From JAKALX01 sp964508715 (GTDB lineage: Bacteria > Chloroflexota > Dehalococcoidia > Tepidiformales > Tepidiformaceae), in the NCBI GenBank assembly GCA_964508715.1, contig CAZDUX010000013.1, positions 1 through 64,000 on the forward strand: 64,000 nt of DNA, read 5' to 3'. How positions within the stretch are numbered: position 1 is the first letter of the stretch; every line of letters starts with the position of its first letter. Position numbers and translations under genes: made by a program. Shown one piece after another: positions 32,713 to 41,884 of this stretch. The notes beneath the pieces are model-generated. The model worked only from the letters and a program-made list of their open reading frames with translations, was not told the DNA's origin and made no database searches.

Positions 32713-35226
32713 CTAGAACGTCACCTTCCGCAGCTTTCCGTCCGAGAAGAGATAACCGGTGCCATTGCGGGTTGCGAACGCTGCGCTGGCATGGAAATCC
32801 TTGTGCTTGTACTGGCGGTCGAACGCCCCATCCCGCCGGAAGACGGTGATACGGTCGTTCGCCGCGTCGAGTACGAACAGGTCACCGTTCTTCTGGAGCG
32901 ATTGTGGTGACTCCGCCGCGACGAGCCGCTTGTCGATGCCACCTTCCGATAGGGTGAGTGCCAGCTGCCCCGCGAACCGGTGCAACGTCCCGTTTGCGTC
33001 CGCCGTCACAATGTCGCCATCCACCATCAGCCGCCGCGCGGCCGCAAGGTCCGGCGTTTCGAGCACCTTGACTGCCGTCCCCCCGAACGCACCGTCCACC
33101 TGGCTGAGCCGGTAAATCGCCGATGCCGATGCGTCGAGCACGTACAGGTCACGCCCGCTGGTCGCGATATCCGTCACCTTCAGGTTCGCCGGGATGTTCA
33201 ACGAAACCTGGCGCAAACCGCCTGCCGGGCTGAACGCCCACAGCTGATTCGTCGCGTCCACGATGAGCAGCCCGCCGTTACCGCCGTCAAGCCAGGCGCT
33301 GGCGATCGGACGCGTGCGTCTTGCATCCTTGTCTTCCGTGTAGATCACCTTGCGCTCACCGCCCTGCAGCGCCATCGAGATCACCTGCCCGGCCGTCGTA
33401 TCGAGGATGTAGGCGGTGTCGTCGCTCACCGTCAGCCGCGCCACATTCACGGGCTTGTCGCCGAACTGCTCCAGCGATCCGATAACCTCCACTGCGGCCG
33501 GCGCTTTCACCGCGTCCATCACGTCGAGCGCGCCCTTCACCTGCTTCAGCAGGTCACCGGCTTCCGGGCCCGCTTCGCTCATCGCCTGCGCCTCGAGGAG
33601 CATCGCATTCGCTTCCGTCAGCGCCTTCCGCTTCTCCCCCGGATCCTGCTGCACCCGGGCGTTGGTGATCCGTTGATTTGCCCCATCGATCAGGCTCGTA
33701 TATCGCTCACTCGATTGCTGATCGAGCATCCGCGGCACCGTAACCACGCCCACGAGCGTCAGCAGTATCCCCAGGCCAACCACGATGACCAGCCACGTTG
33801 GCGGTAGCTGGGGTGCGACAGTCGTCCGCCGCCCACCGATGTTCCCGTTCCCTTTCCAGCGGCCCCCCATGTTGCCGCGCACCCGTACCAGCGACCCGCC
33901 ACTGTTCAGAGTCGAGACGGCTTCTCCCGCAATCGTCTCCGAACTCGGCAGCACGATACTCTGGCGCGCCCGGCTCTCCGCGGCAAGTTCGTCCACCAGC
34001 GGCACTTCGTCGAAACTCACGTCCGGTGGTGCGGGCGGCTGGTCATCGCGCACCAGGCCTCGGGAGAAACTGTCCTTCCGCTCATGGCGCCGCCGTTGGG
34101 ATTGCCCCGACCCGAGCGAGTCCACCGTCTGTGAGCCACCACCGGCCACGGCGACCGACGTTGTCGCTGCGGGTTTCGGGCTCGAACGCCATGCTGCCCG
34201 GCCCGCTGCCACCTGTGCCTGGACTACCTGTGCCTGCGCAATAGCCGCTCGTGCTCGCCGCTCAGCCGCAATCCGCGTCAGCGGTGATTCGCCCGATACG
34301 CGAGCGAGCGGCGCCGGGATCTCGGTGACCAGTGCCGGCACCGCACCGCCCATCTGGGGCCGGGGCACCACTTCCTGCAACTGCTGCCGCGCCAGCAGCA
34401 CCGCATCCTCGGCCTGGTCATCGATAAACAGGCTCGGCTGGTAATTCGGCCCATCACCAGCCTGCGCAAGTCCAGTACCAGCACTCTCCGGCTCAGGGAG
34501 TGTCACAGAGGTTGTCGCATCGATGACGAACTCGTCGTCCTGCCGACGCTGCTGTTTGCCGGGTTTCGGTTGCGGACCGTTCACCAGCATCACGGTGAAC
34601 TGCCGGAGATCCTCCCGCACTTCGGAGATCCGGTGATACAGCTCGGGAAGCACCTGCTCATTCGGGAGCCTCAGGATGCCGTGCAGGATCTCGTCGTCGA
34701 TCAGCCGAAGCGCAACCGTCGAAACCATCAGGAGCCGGTCTCCCGCGACGAAATCGATGCGCGTCAGCTGTGGCACGACCGGCCCGGAGCCAATAGGCCG
34801 TCCGTGCTCTTCGTCGCTGAAGTACGCCGTCACCTGGCCGTGATGGACGTGAAAAACCACCGAGGGGCCCGCCTGGGCGATAACTGCCTGCCCGCCACGG
34901 CGTCCAAAGCAGGTGAGCCCCAGGCTTACCCGGTGCTGCGCAATGCTCTTCCGATTCCATTCCTGCAGATTCCGTTCCGCTTCCTCGAACAGGCGCGTAA
35001 GCGAGCCCGTCAGGCTCATGTCCAGCGTATTCCACGCCTGCCCCAGCGCCGAAACGACATGCCCGGCGAATGCATCGCCCGCGGGCGTCGTGCCCTCGGC
35101 CAGGATCAGGAGCTCTGCTCGGTCGTCGGTGGGGCCTTTACCATGGAAAATCCCGGCATTCGGGCCCCGGTCGACCGGTTCGCCATCTACTATCGCGAAC
35201 TGGCCAACCTGGAGTGGTTCGGTCAA
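32713..35226 (-). CDS. Membrane protein with PP2C-like N-domain and propeller-like C-domain
   Basis: An 837-residue protein from a TTG start. Residues about 1-220 are arranged like a PP2C-type phosphatase fold (ILAEGTTPAGDAFAGHVVSAL, DRLLMVSTVALRLIDDEILHGIL), but the Asp residues that hold the two metals are not recognisable, so it may be inactive. Residues 220-475 are low-complexity linker, Gln/Ala- and Arg-rich. One membrane helix is at about 478-497 (WLVIVVGLGILLTLVGVV). Then comes a helical stalk (about 505-580) and repeated beta units (VSDDTAYILDTTAGQVI, DRDLYVLDASASAIYRL-like) that look like a beta-propeller outside the cell. This resembles an inside-out signalling design. Function unknown. 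Confidence 0.7.
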   Translation of the reverse strand: MTEPLQVGQFAIVDGEPVDRGPNAGIFHGKGPTDDRAELLILAEGTTPAGDAFAGHVVSALGQAWNTLDMSLTGSLTRLFEEAERNLQEWNRKSIAQHRVSLGLTCFGRRGGQAVIAQAGPSVVFHVHHGQVTAYFSDEEHGRPIGSGPVVPQLTRIDFVAGDRLLMVSTVALRLIDDEILHGILRLPNEQVLPELYHRISEVREDLRQFTVMLVNGPQPKPGKQQRRQDDEFVIDATTSVTLPEPESAGTGLAQAGDGPNYQPSLFIDDQAEDAVLLARQQLQEVVPRPQMGGAVPALVTEIPAPLARVSGESPLTRIAAERRARAAIAQAQVVQAQVAAGRAAWRSSPKPAATTSVAVAGGGSQTVDSLGSGQSQRRRHERKDSFSRGLVRDDQPPAPPDVSFDEVPLVDELAAESRARQSIVLPSSETIAGEAVSTLNSGGSLVRVRGNMGGRWKGNGNIGGRRTTVAPQLPPTWLVIVVGLGILLTLVGVVTVPRMLDQQSSERYTSLIDGANQRITNARVQQDPGEKRKALTEANAMLLEAQAMSEAGPEAGDLLKQVKGALDVMDAVKAPAAVEVIGSLEQFGDKPVNVARLTVSDDTAYILDTTAGQVISMALQGGERKVIYTEDKDARRTRPIASAWLDGGNGGLLIVDATNQLWAFSPAGGLRQVSLNIPANLKVTDIATSGRDLYVLDASASAIYRLSQVDGAFGGTAVKVLETPDLAAARRLMVDGDIVTADANGTLHRFAGQLALTLSEGGIDKRLVAAESPQSLQKNGDLFVLDAANDRITVFRRDGAFDRQYKHKDFHASAAFATRNGTGYLFSDGKLRKVTF

Positions 35227-35539
35227 GCGAGACCGTCCTTTTCCTCACAGAATTGGCACGGGGTATGACGGAACCTGGCCCTACCCGGCTTCACCGGGCC
35301 CCCGCATGGACCACCAAGGCACTATATCACCGGCTTCCGCGATGAAAGCAACCTCCAGACTGCTCGTCAGTGAGGGGTTCACCCCATTTTGAAGTGGTTT
35401 GACACGCCTTTTCTCTGTCCGCTCCCTGACTCCGAGGCCTCAGCCCTCAGCGCGCCAGCACCCACGCTCGTGCCGTGAGTTGCTAAGCTTCTCCTCCAGA
35501 CTCGCAGGGCGGGCCTTTTGGCCCGTGAAGGGACAGGAA
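35227..35539. other. 313-base divergent intergenic region
   Basis: It holds likely control sites for both flanking genes. On the minus strand TATAGT (35321-35326) is a plausible -10 for the large membrane protein. On the plus strand a CGGGCC-TTTT-GGCCCG hairpin (35510-35525) ends just before the ribosome binding site of the hydrolase gene, and a TTGACA hexamer occurs near 35399. No gene is supported. Confidence 0.4.
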
Positions 35540-36499
35540 ATGGCCGGGATCCAGCACCGCACAATCCAGACGAACGGCATCAACATGCACATCGCCGAGG
35601 CCGGGACCGGCCCGCTCGTCATCTTCTGCCACGGCTGGCCCGAGTCATGGTACTCCTGGCGCCATCAGCTCAGTGCCCTCGCAGACGCTGGTTTCCATGC
35701 TGTCGCACCGGATCAGCGCGGCTACGGCCAGACCGACAAACCCATCGCGGTCGACCACTACACCCAGCTCCATATGGTCGGCGATATCGTTGGGCTCGTG
35801 AACGCCCTCGATGCCGAAGACGCCGTCATCGTCGGCCACGACTGGGGTGCCCCCGTCGCCTGGAACTCCGCCATGATGCGCCCCGACCTCTTCCGCGCCG
35901 TTATCGGCATGAGTGTCCCCCATTCGCCACGTGGCCCCATGGCCCCGACCACCATGTTCAAGGCCCTCTTCGGCAACAACTTCTTCTACATCCTCTATTT
36001 CCAGGAACCGGGACGGGCAGAGGCAGAGTTCGAAGCTGATGTGCGCAAGACCATGCGCATGATCCTCTTCTCCGCCAGCGGCGACCTCCCGCCCCGCGAA
36101 CGCCAGCAACTCCAGAAAGGTGCGAAGTTCCTCGACCAGATGGAGGATCCAACCACCCTCCCTCCATGGCTCACCGAACAGGACATCGACTACTACACCG
36201 GCGAGTTTGAGCGTTCCGGCTTCCGCGGGGGCCTCAACTGGTATCGAAATATGGACCGTAACTGGGAGCTCACGGGCGCCTGGCACGACGCAAAGATCAC
36301 CGTCCCCGCACTCTTCGTGGCGGGCGACAAGGACCCGGTCCTCACCATGATCCCGGGCGGAAACATCCTCGATGCCATGCGCCCTGCTGTCCCCGGCCTC
36401 GTGGACGCTGTCCTCATCCCCGGCGCCGGGCACTGGGTCCAGCAGGAGCGCCCCGCCGAGACAAATGCCGCCCTTATCTCTTTCCTCAGGAGTCTCTGA
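35540..36499 (+). CDS. Epoxide hydrolase (alpha/beta hydrolase)
   Basis: A 319-residue soluble hydrolase with AGGGACAGG before its ATG. It has the full epoxide-hydrolase set: HGWPE (31-35), QRGYGQTDKP, nucleophile Asp101 in VGHDWGAPVAW, a long cap domain with two tyrosine candidates (FFYILYFQEPG and DIDYYTGEF) and His in GAGHWVQQE. It would open epoxides to diols by a covalent ester intermediate. It is followed by an SDR gene after 70 bases on the same strand. Confidence 0.92.
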   Translation: MAGIQHRTIQTNGINMHIAEAGTGPLVIFCHGWPESWYSWRHQLSALADAGFHAVAPDQRGYGQTDKPIAVDHYTQLHMVGDIVGLVNALDAEDAVIVGHDWGAPVAWNSAMMRPDLFRAVIGMSVPHSPRGPMAPTTMFKALFGNNFFYILYFQEPGRAEAEFEADVRKTMRMILFSASGDLPPRERQQLQKGAKFLDQMEDPTTLPPWLTEQDIDYYTGEFERSGFRGGLNWYRNMDRNWELTGAWHDAKITVPALFVAGDKDPVLTMIPGGNILDAMRPAVPGLVDAVLIPGAGHWVQQERPAETNAALISFLRSL

Positions 36500-36569
36500 C
36501 CATACCCGGCGCAACCCCCATCCCGCGATCGTCTAGAATGTCGGCAAATCAACGCTCGGAGTGCATTTC

Positions 36570-37415
36570 ATGGGAAAGCTCGATGGCAAGACAGTCATCG
36601 TTACTGGTTCGAGCCGTGGAATCGGAAAGATGATAGCCGAGGTCTTTGCTGCCGAGGGCGGCCGCGTTGCCTGCGTCGCTCGCACCCTGCACGAAGGCGA
36701 CCACCCCCTCGAAGGGTCACTCGAACATACCGTAGCCGGGATCGAGGCGGCTGGCGGCGATGCGATGGCCATCGCCGCCGATATCTCCCAGCACGAAGAA
36801 TGCGTCCGCGTCGTCGATGAAGTGCGCAACGCCTATGGCCCCATCGACGTTCTCGTGAACAACGCCGCACTGACCTACTTCATCCCAATCAAAGACTACC
36901 CGGTAAGCAAGTGGCATCGCTCGATCGCTGTCAACTTCCACGCCCCCTTCTACTTCAGCCAGCTCGTTCTCCCCGACATGATCACCACGGGAGCTGGCTC
37001 GATTGTCAATATCTCGAGCGGCGCCGCAATCGGCCCCGGCCGCGGGCCTTACCCGGCCGAGGTTGGCCGCGGGGGAACACTCTATGGTGCAGAAAAGGCC
37101 GCCCTCGAACGCTTCACCCAGGGCCTGGCGAGCGAGGTCTATGCCGACGGTGTGAGTGTCACCTGCGTTTCACCCTCCCAGGTTGTGCCTACCCCCGGTA
37201 CTGTCTTCCATCACCTCGTTACCGGTATGGATGACCCCCGCGGCGAGCCGCCCGAGCTCATGGCCAGGGCCGCCCTCCTCCTCGCCACAGAGCCATTGGA
37301 GAAGATCTCGGGCCGCGTCACCTACAGCCAGGAGATCCTCCAGGAGTTCGGCTGGATCACGAACGGCAAAGGCACCGGCATCGACCGAAAAGGTTCCGGT
37401 TACAGCCAGATCTAG
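36570..37415 (+). CDS. Short-chain dehydrogenase/reductase
   Basis: A 281-residue SDR. It has the NAD(P) loop VTGSSRGIGK (11-20), the NNAA motif, Ser in NISSGAA and the catalytic Y-x-x-x-K in LYGAEKAALERF. The Arg in SSRG favours NADP. The C-terminal tail (TNGKGTGIDRKGSGYSQI) is longer than in simple SDRs. The upstream GTG at 36561 is a weaker start. Substrate unknown. It may be co-transcribed with the epoxide hydrolase and has a strong terminator behind it. Confidence 0.9.
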   Translation: MGKLDGKTVIVTGSSRGIGKMIAEVFAAEGGRVACVARTLHEGDHPLEGSLEHTVAGIEAAGGDAMAIAADISQHEECVRVVDEVRNAYGPIDVLVNNAALTYFIPIKDYPVSKWHRSIAVNFHAPFYFSQLVLPDMITTGAGSIVNISSGAAIGPGRGPYPAEVGRGGTLYGAEKAALERFTQGLASEVYADGVSVTCVSPSQVVPTPGTVFHHLVTGMDDPRGEPPELMARAALLLATEPLEKISGRVTYSQEILQEFGWITNGKGTGIDRKGSGYSQI

Positions 37416-37479
37416 GAATCGCCGGTTTCAGCGAGTGGCTGCCGCCAGGCGCCCGCGATTCCACGCCCCCGGCCGATAC

Positions 37480-37512
37480 GGGCTACGGGTCGCACATCAC
37501 GACCCGTAGCCC
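37480..37512. terminator. Bidirectional intrinsic terminator
   Basis: A perfect 13-bp stem (GGGCTACGGGTCG / CGACCCGTAGCCC) with a 7-base loop lies between the convergent SDR and quinone-oxidoreductase genes. The flanks add further G/C pairing. There is no long T-run on either side. Confidence 0.8.
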
Positions 37513-37539
37513 CCGGGGTGTCATCCACGCTGCTCCGGC

Positions 37540-38508
37540 CTATGGCTCCATCACCACGCGCCCAAATGCCTGGCGGCTTTCGATGTAACGGTGCGCGTCG
37601 GCAGCATCTTTCAACGCGAATACCCGGTCGATCATCACGTGCAGGTCACCCCTGGCCACGTCGGCGAGCAGGCGCTCAATCATGGCCCGGCAACGCCCCG
37701 GATTTGCCTGCATCTCGGCCCCCAGGAATACCCCGGTCAGCGATGCGTTCTTCTGCATCAATGGCGAGACGTCCGGGGTGATGGCATCCCGCCCCGCGCG
37801 CCCCACCCAGCTGATCCGCCCACGATACGCCAGCGCCGAGATACTCCCCTCGAGGGTCTTGCCGCCAACAGAGTCCACCACGAGATCGGCGCCCTCACCG
37901 TTCGTCACCTGGAGCACCCGTGCGACGAAGTTCTCCCGCGCATAGTTGATCGGGTGGTCGAGGCCGATCTCCTTGAGCCGTCCCAGCCGCTCATCACTCG
38001 ACGCAGTGGCGATCACCGTCGCTCCCGCACGCTTCGCAAGCTGGATTGCTGCAATCCCCACGCCGCTTGCTCCCGCATGCACGAGCACCGTCTCGCCGCT
38101 CTTCAGGTGACCAAACTCAAACAGGCAGTCATCCGCCGTTGCGAACTCAATCGGTACACACGCCGCAACCTGGAGGTCCATCCCATACGGGATGAGATAG
38201 GTGGCCTGTGCCGGTACCGAAACGACCGAGGCGTGCGAACCGAAACCCATCGTCGCGACCACCGCCTGGCCCGGTTCCCGGTCGGTCACGTTGGCGCCAA
38301 CTTCACGGATGATGCCCGCGCACTGGTACCCCACGATATGCGGTGTCGTTGCCAGCACTCCGCCCTGCCGGTGAAGTGTGTCGCCACCCTGGATGCCGAT
38401 CGCCTTGACGTCGATGATCACACCGCTCGGCCGGCACACCGGGTCCGGCAACTCCTCGTAGCGGAAGACTGAAGGGTCACCCGTTTCATAATAGACGGCC
38501 GCTTTCAT
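37540..38508 (-). CDS. Zinc-independent NADPH:quinone oxidoreductase-type MDR
   Basis: A 322-residue medium-chain reductase. It starts MKAAVYYETGDPSVF and has GYQCAGIIREVG, the nucleotide-binding VHAGASGVGIAAIQLAK and VDSVGGKTLEGS. No zinc-binding Cys cluster is present. The group reduces quinones or enones with NADPH. The ATG is preceded by GCAGGAGTC. It stands alone, facing the SDR and followed upstream by the phosphotransferase on the same strand. Confidence 0.9.
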   Translation of the reverse strand: MKAAVYYETGDPSVFRYEELPDPVCRPSGVIIDVKAIGIQGGDTLHRQGGVLATTPHIVGYQCAGIIREVGANVTDREPGQAVVATMGFGSHASVVSVPAQATYLIPYGMDLQVAACVPIEFATADDCLFEFGHLKSGETVLVHAGASGVGIAAIQLAKRAGATVIATASSDERLGRLKEIGLDHPINYARENFVARVLQVTNGEGADLVVDSVGGKTLEGSISALAYRGRISWVGRAGRDAITPDVSPLMQKNASLTGVFLGAEMQANPGRCRAMIERLLADVARGDLHVMIDRVFALKDAADAHRYIESRQAFGRVVMEP

Positions 38509-38661
38509 GGCGAGACTCCTGCAAGTAAGTGCAACGAGTCTACGCCCGAACCGTCTCCTCGCGCCCCACCATCGGCCACACCGGCTACCTTCGCGACACG
38601 ATCATGGGTGGCCCCCCGCACCCCCGGCTACTGCGCTCGAACCAGCAGAACGTGTGCGAGC

Positions 38662-39714
38662 CTAACCGTGCAGCTTCGGGTCCGACGATGTGTCCATGAT
38701 ATGCAGCGCCCGCCGAACCAGTGCCTCACAGCGCTCCCCGTACCCTTCGAACCCTTCACCCACCGTCTGGCCTGCCAGGAATCGCGCGTGAATACCCTCC
38801 ACAATGACGGCCAGCTTGTACGCCGCCAGCGCCGTGTAGTAATCGACATGCGCGATGCTCCGGCCGCTTACTCTCCCGTATTCGTCGATCAACTCCTGCC
38901 GCGTGAGAAAGCCCGGTGCGGTTGTGAAATCCGTCCCCGAAACCGACTCCGGCGAGTCACCCGGCTCCACCCAGTAGAGCAGCGTGTACCCCAGGTCGGT
39001 TAGCGGATCACCCAGTGTCGACATCTCCCAGTCGAGCAGTGCGATCACCTTTCCGGGGTTGTCCTTCGCGAACATCATGTTCCCCAACCGGTAATCGCCA
39101 TGCACGATCGTCGGTGCTGGCGATTCCGGCAGAGCCGCCTTCAACCGGCGAATTACCTCGTCGATCTCCGGGAGCGGCCGTGTCACCGACCGTTCCCATT
39201 GCTCGCTCCAGCGCCGCACCTGGCGCTCCAGGTACCCCTCCGGCCGCCCAAACTCGCCGAGACCAATCGCCGCGTAATCCACCGCGTGAAGCCTCGCCAG
39301 CGTCCGGATCATACCCAGGCCAACTTCACGGCGGCTCTCCGGGGTCGGGATCAACGCCTCCGGAATCTGGTCGCCGATGTACCCGTCCATGAAATCCATC
39401 ACATAGAACGGGGCGCCGTTGACGCTCGTGTCCTCGCACAGCGCCACCGTCGTAGGCACGGGGACATCCGTCTTTCCCAGCGCCGAAATAACCCGGTACT
39501 CGCGCACCATATCGTGCGCCGTTGGTAACACATGCCCAAGCGGAGGGCGGCGAAGTACCCACTCCTTCCCGCCGCCAGCCACTTTGTACGTGATGTTCGA
39601 GCGGCCACCACTGATGAGCGAGATCGTGAGTGGCACGCCGCCACCCGGGATGTTCTGGGCGAAATACGTCGAGACGCCCTCGTAGTCGATGCCTGCGGGA
39701 ACGCTGCTTTCCAT
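38662..39714 (-). CDS. Phosphotransferase-family protein (ACAD10 kinase-domain-like)
   Basis: A 350-residue kinase-like protein of the aminoglycoside/choline phosphotransferase fold. SGGRSNITYKV and WVLRRPP form the N-lobe, IVHGDYRLGNMMF the catalytic loop (Asp and Asn), and ALLDWEMSTLGDP the metal-binding DWE. The LGDPLTDLGYTLLYW pattern is that of the kinase domain of ACAD10-type proteins, which phosphorylate 4-hydroxyacyl-CoA in 4-hydroxy acid breakdown. That role is inferred. TATACT 9 bases before the ATG (TTG at 39723 is an alternative) suggests a leaderless message. An 8-bp repeat array begins 30 bases upstream. Confidence 0.85.
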   Translation of the reverse strand: MESSVPAGIDYEGVSTYFAQNIPGGGVPLTISLISGGRSNITYKVAGGGKEWVLRRPPLGHVLPTAHDMVREYRVISALGKTDVPVPTTVALCEDTSVNGAPFYVMDFMDGYIGDQIPEALIPTPESRREVGLGMIRTLARLHAVDYAAIGLGEFGRPEGYLERQVRRWSEQWERSVTRPLPEIDEVIRRLKAALPESPAPTIVHGDYRLGNMMFAKDNPGKVIALLDWEMSTLGDPLTDLGYTLLYWVEPGDSPESVSGTDFTTAPGFLTRQELIDEYGRVSGRSIAHVDYYTALAAYKLAVIVEGIHARFLAGQTVGEGFEGYGERCEALVRRALHIMDTSSDPKLHG

Positions 39715-39743
39715 GGTCCGCAAAGTATACGCCTCTCACCCAT

Positions 39744-39967
39744 TCGCCCCCTCGCCCCCTCGCCCTCTCGCCCCCTCGCCCATTCGCCCTCTCGCCCCCT
39801 CGCCCTCTCGCCCATTCGCCCTCTCGCCCCCTCGCCCTCTCGCCCCCTCGCCCATTCGCCCCCTCGCCCTCTCGCCCTCTCGCCCATTCGCCCATTCGCC
39901 CATTCGCCCCCTCGCCCATTCGCCCATTCGCCCTCTCGCCCCCTCGCCCATTCGCCCATTCGCCCTC
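39744..39967. repeat. Tandem array of 28 eight-base units, TCGCCCNN
   Basis: Twenty-eight uninterrupted copies of TCGCCC followed by CC (9 copies), TC (9) or AT (10). The last two bases vary while the first six do not. The other strand reads GGGCGANN, i.e. a GGG run every 8 bases, so four or more G-tracts are always in reach for a G-quadruplex. Eight is not a multiple of three, so apparent proteins over the array are artefacts. It lies between divergent genes, just upstream of the phosphotransferase promoter. Confidence 0.97.
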
Positions 39968-40090
39968 ACCCTCCCTTTCCCCCCGCCGTTTCCGCAAGAG
40001 CGCCGGATGCTATCCTCCCCTGACACAGATCGTATCCCCGGGTGGGCGCCCATCGCCCGCCACATTTCGCTCGCAGGAACACCCACCGCT

Positions 40091-41020
40091 ATGTCGAACC
40101 GCCAGGCTCGCCGCGAACAGCAGCGCACCAACCGCCCTTCCCGCCCCACCGGCAGCCGCCAATCCCGGCCAGGTGCGGCTCCCCCGAAGCGATCCGGTGG
40201 CGGCCCCGACCTTCTCTCGCGGCCATTCCTGATTGTCGTCTCCGGCGTCGTCGTCCTCCTCGCTGTCATCCTCGGCGTCTACATGGTCGCGAGCGGTGGC
40301 GGCAGCGATAACGACCTCGTCAAGAAGCTCGAACAGGCCAAGGCCGATATCCCGGCCGACCTCGTGAAGGGCACATCCATCGGCAAGGATGACGCCCCCT
40401 TCAAGCTCGTCGCCTACGAGGACTTCCAGTGCCCCTACTGCCTCAAGTTCACCGCTGAGCAAGAAGGCGAACTCATCGACAAGTACGTCAAGACGGGCCA
40501 GCTGCAGATTACCTACAAGCACCTCCCCATCCTTGGCCGTGGCGAGTCGACCCACGCCGCTATCGCCAGCCAGTGCGCCGCCGACCAGGACAAGTTCTGG
40601 CTTTATCAAAACAAGCTCTTCACTGTTCAGGCCCAGGCCGGCCAGCTTTCGGGTGAAAAGATCGATGTCGGCCGCTTCAGCGACGACAACCTCCGCAAGT
40701 ACGCCGGCGAACTCGGCCTCGACCAGGCGAAATTCGACTCCTGCCTCAACAGCGGCAAGTTCGACCAGTTACTTGCCGACCAGAACCGTGAAGCAAAACA
40801 GTATGGCTTCAGCGGCACCCCATCGTTCCTTGTAAACGGCCAGCCACTCGGCAGTGGCACCCCGTCCAACATCGACGGTTGGCAGCAGATCTTTGATGCC
40901 GTCTCCAAGGCCCAGACTGCCGCCGCCGCTTCCGCCTCGCCATCCGCTACCGGTAGCGCTACCACACCCGCACCCACTACAACCACGGCGGCTACGCCGG
41001 CGGCATCCCCGACACGATAG
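40091..41020 (+). CDS. Membrane-anchored DsbA-family thiol oxidoreductase
   Basis: A 309-residue protein. A basic N-terminal tail (about 1-45), one membrane helix (FLIVVSGVVVLLAVILGVYMV, about 46-66) and a DsbA/DSBA-like thioredoxin domain with the C-P-Y-C motif in EDFQCPYCLKF. FSGTPSFLVNG supplies the cis-proline loop. The C-terminal tail is Ala/Ser/Thr/Pro-rich, as in several exported proteins here. It would form or shuffle disulfides outside the membrane. The next gene, 12 bases later, is probably co-expressed. Confidence 0.92.
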   Translation: MSNRQARREQQRTNRPSRPTGSRQSRPGAAPPKRSGGGPDLLSRPFLIVVSGVVVLLAVILGVYMVASGGGSDNDLVKKLEQAKADIPADLVKGTSIGKDDAPFKLVAYEDFQCPYCLKFTAEQEGELIDKYVKTGQLQITYKHLPILGRGESTHAAIASQCAADQDKFWLYQNKLFTVQAQAGQLSGEKIDVGRFSDDNLRKYAGELGLDQAKFDSCLNSGKFDQLLADQNREAKQYGFSGTPSFLVNGQPLGSGTPSNIDGWQQIFDAVSKAQTAAAASASPSATGSATTPAPTTTTAATPAASPTR

Positions 41021-41032
41021 GGAGCCCGCACC

Positions 41033-41761
41033 ATGGCCACGGGCACACCGAATCGTGAAGGCTGGGATGGCTGGCTCGGCCCTCGCACCTGGGGCCCCGT
41101 GGCCGCCATCCTCGTTGTTGCGATAGCCGTGCTTGGCGCCATGCTCGCCATCAAGTGGGACGATGGCACGAACGTGGCCCAGGCCACGCAACCGGCAGAC
41201 GGCGCCGAAGCACTCCTCACCGGTGGCCGCCAGTCCACGCATGAACACGCCGACTTCCTGGTGATCATCCGTGGCAAAGCCTACGACTACGGGCAGGATC
41301 GCTTCATCGCCGAAAAAGGCAACGAAAAAAGCGACGCTGCCCACGTCCACGATCCCGACCACACCGTCGTCCACATCCATAAGACAGGTACCACGTGGGA
41401 CGAGTTCTTCCGCAGCGTCGACACCATCCTCACCGACCCGTCCTATCCAACCGTGAAACCCGGTACATCTTGCATCACCATGCCCGGCGCGCCGAAGCTC
41501 TGCGAAGGTAATGGCGAGACCATGAAGTTCATCGTCAACGGCGTCCAGATCGACGGTATCGCCAACATGAACGTCCACGACATGGACCGCGTGCTTCTCA
41601 GCTTCGGCCCCGAGACCGTGGACCAGGTGATGCAGACCCAGTGGCCGAAGGTCAGCGACAAGGCCTGCATCGTCAGCGAACGCTGTGCCAGCCGTATCCC
41701 CCCGAACCAGCCCCAGGAGATCTGCCAGGGCCAGGGCGACTGCGCCAAACCCGGCGGGTAG
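41033..41761 (+). CDS. Membrane-anchored His/Cys-rich extracytoplasmic protein of unknown function
   Basis: A 242-residue protein that I cannot place in a named family. One membrane helix near the N-terminus (WGPVAAILVVAIAVLGAMLAI) precedes an outer domain with clustered histidines: STHEHADFLVIIRG, AAHVHDPDHTVVHIHKTG and later NMNVHDMD. Cysteines occur in GTSCITM, PKLCEG, KACIVSERCAS and EICQGQGDC. H-x-H clusters suggest metal (copper, iron or zinc) binding, and the paired cysteines could be clients of the DsbA-like protein encoded just upstream. Function is not known. Confidence 0.7.
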   Translation: MATGTPNREGWDGWLGPRTWGPVAAILVVAIAVLGAMLAIKWDDGTNVAQATQPADGAEALLTGGRQSTHEHADFLVIIRGKAYDYGQDRFIAEKGNEKSDAAHVHDPDHTVVHIHKTGTTWDEFFRSVDTILTDPSYPTVKPGTSCITMPGAPKLCEGNGETMKFIVNGVQIDGIANMNVHDMDRVLLSFGPETVDQVMQTQWPKVSDKACIVSERCASRIPPNQPQEICQGQGDCAKPGG

Positions 41762-41884
41762 GCGGCGACGTCCGTCCGAACCCTCTCCATCACCCGGCCC
41801 GCCCATCTCTCACTACGAAGATGATTCACGGTGGGACGAGCTATCTCGCACCCGGCCGGTGCCTTCGATAGGACGTTACCACCG

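Noticed and set aside
39744..39967. CRISPR array
   Set aside because: Units are 8 bases with no spacers and no cas genes nearby.
39326..39997. Several long low-complexity reading frames over the octamer array
   Set aside because: They only translate the 8-bp repeat in different frames; compositions such as GEWARGREGE repeats are artefacts.
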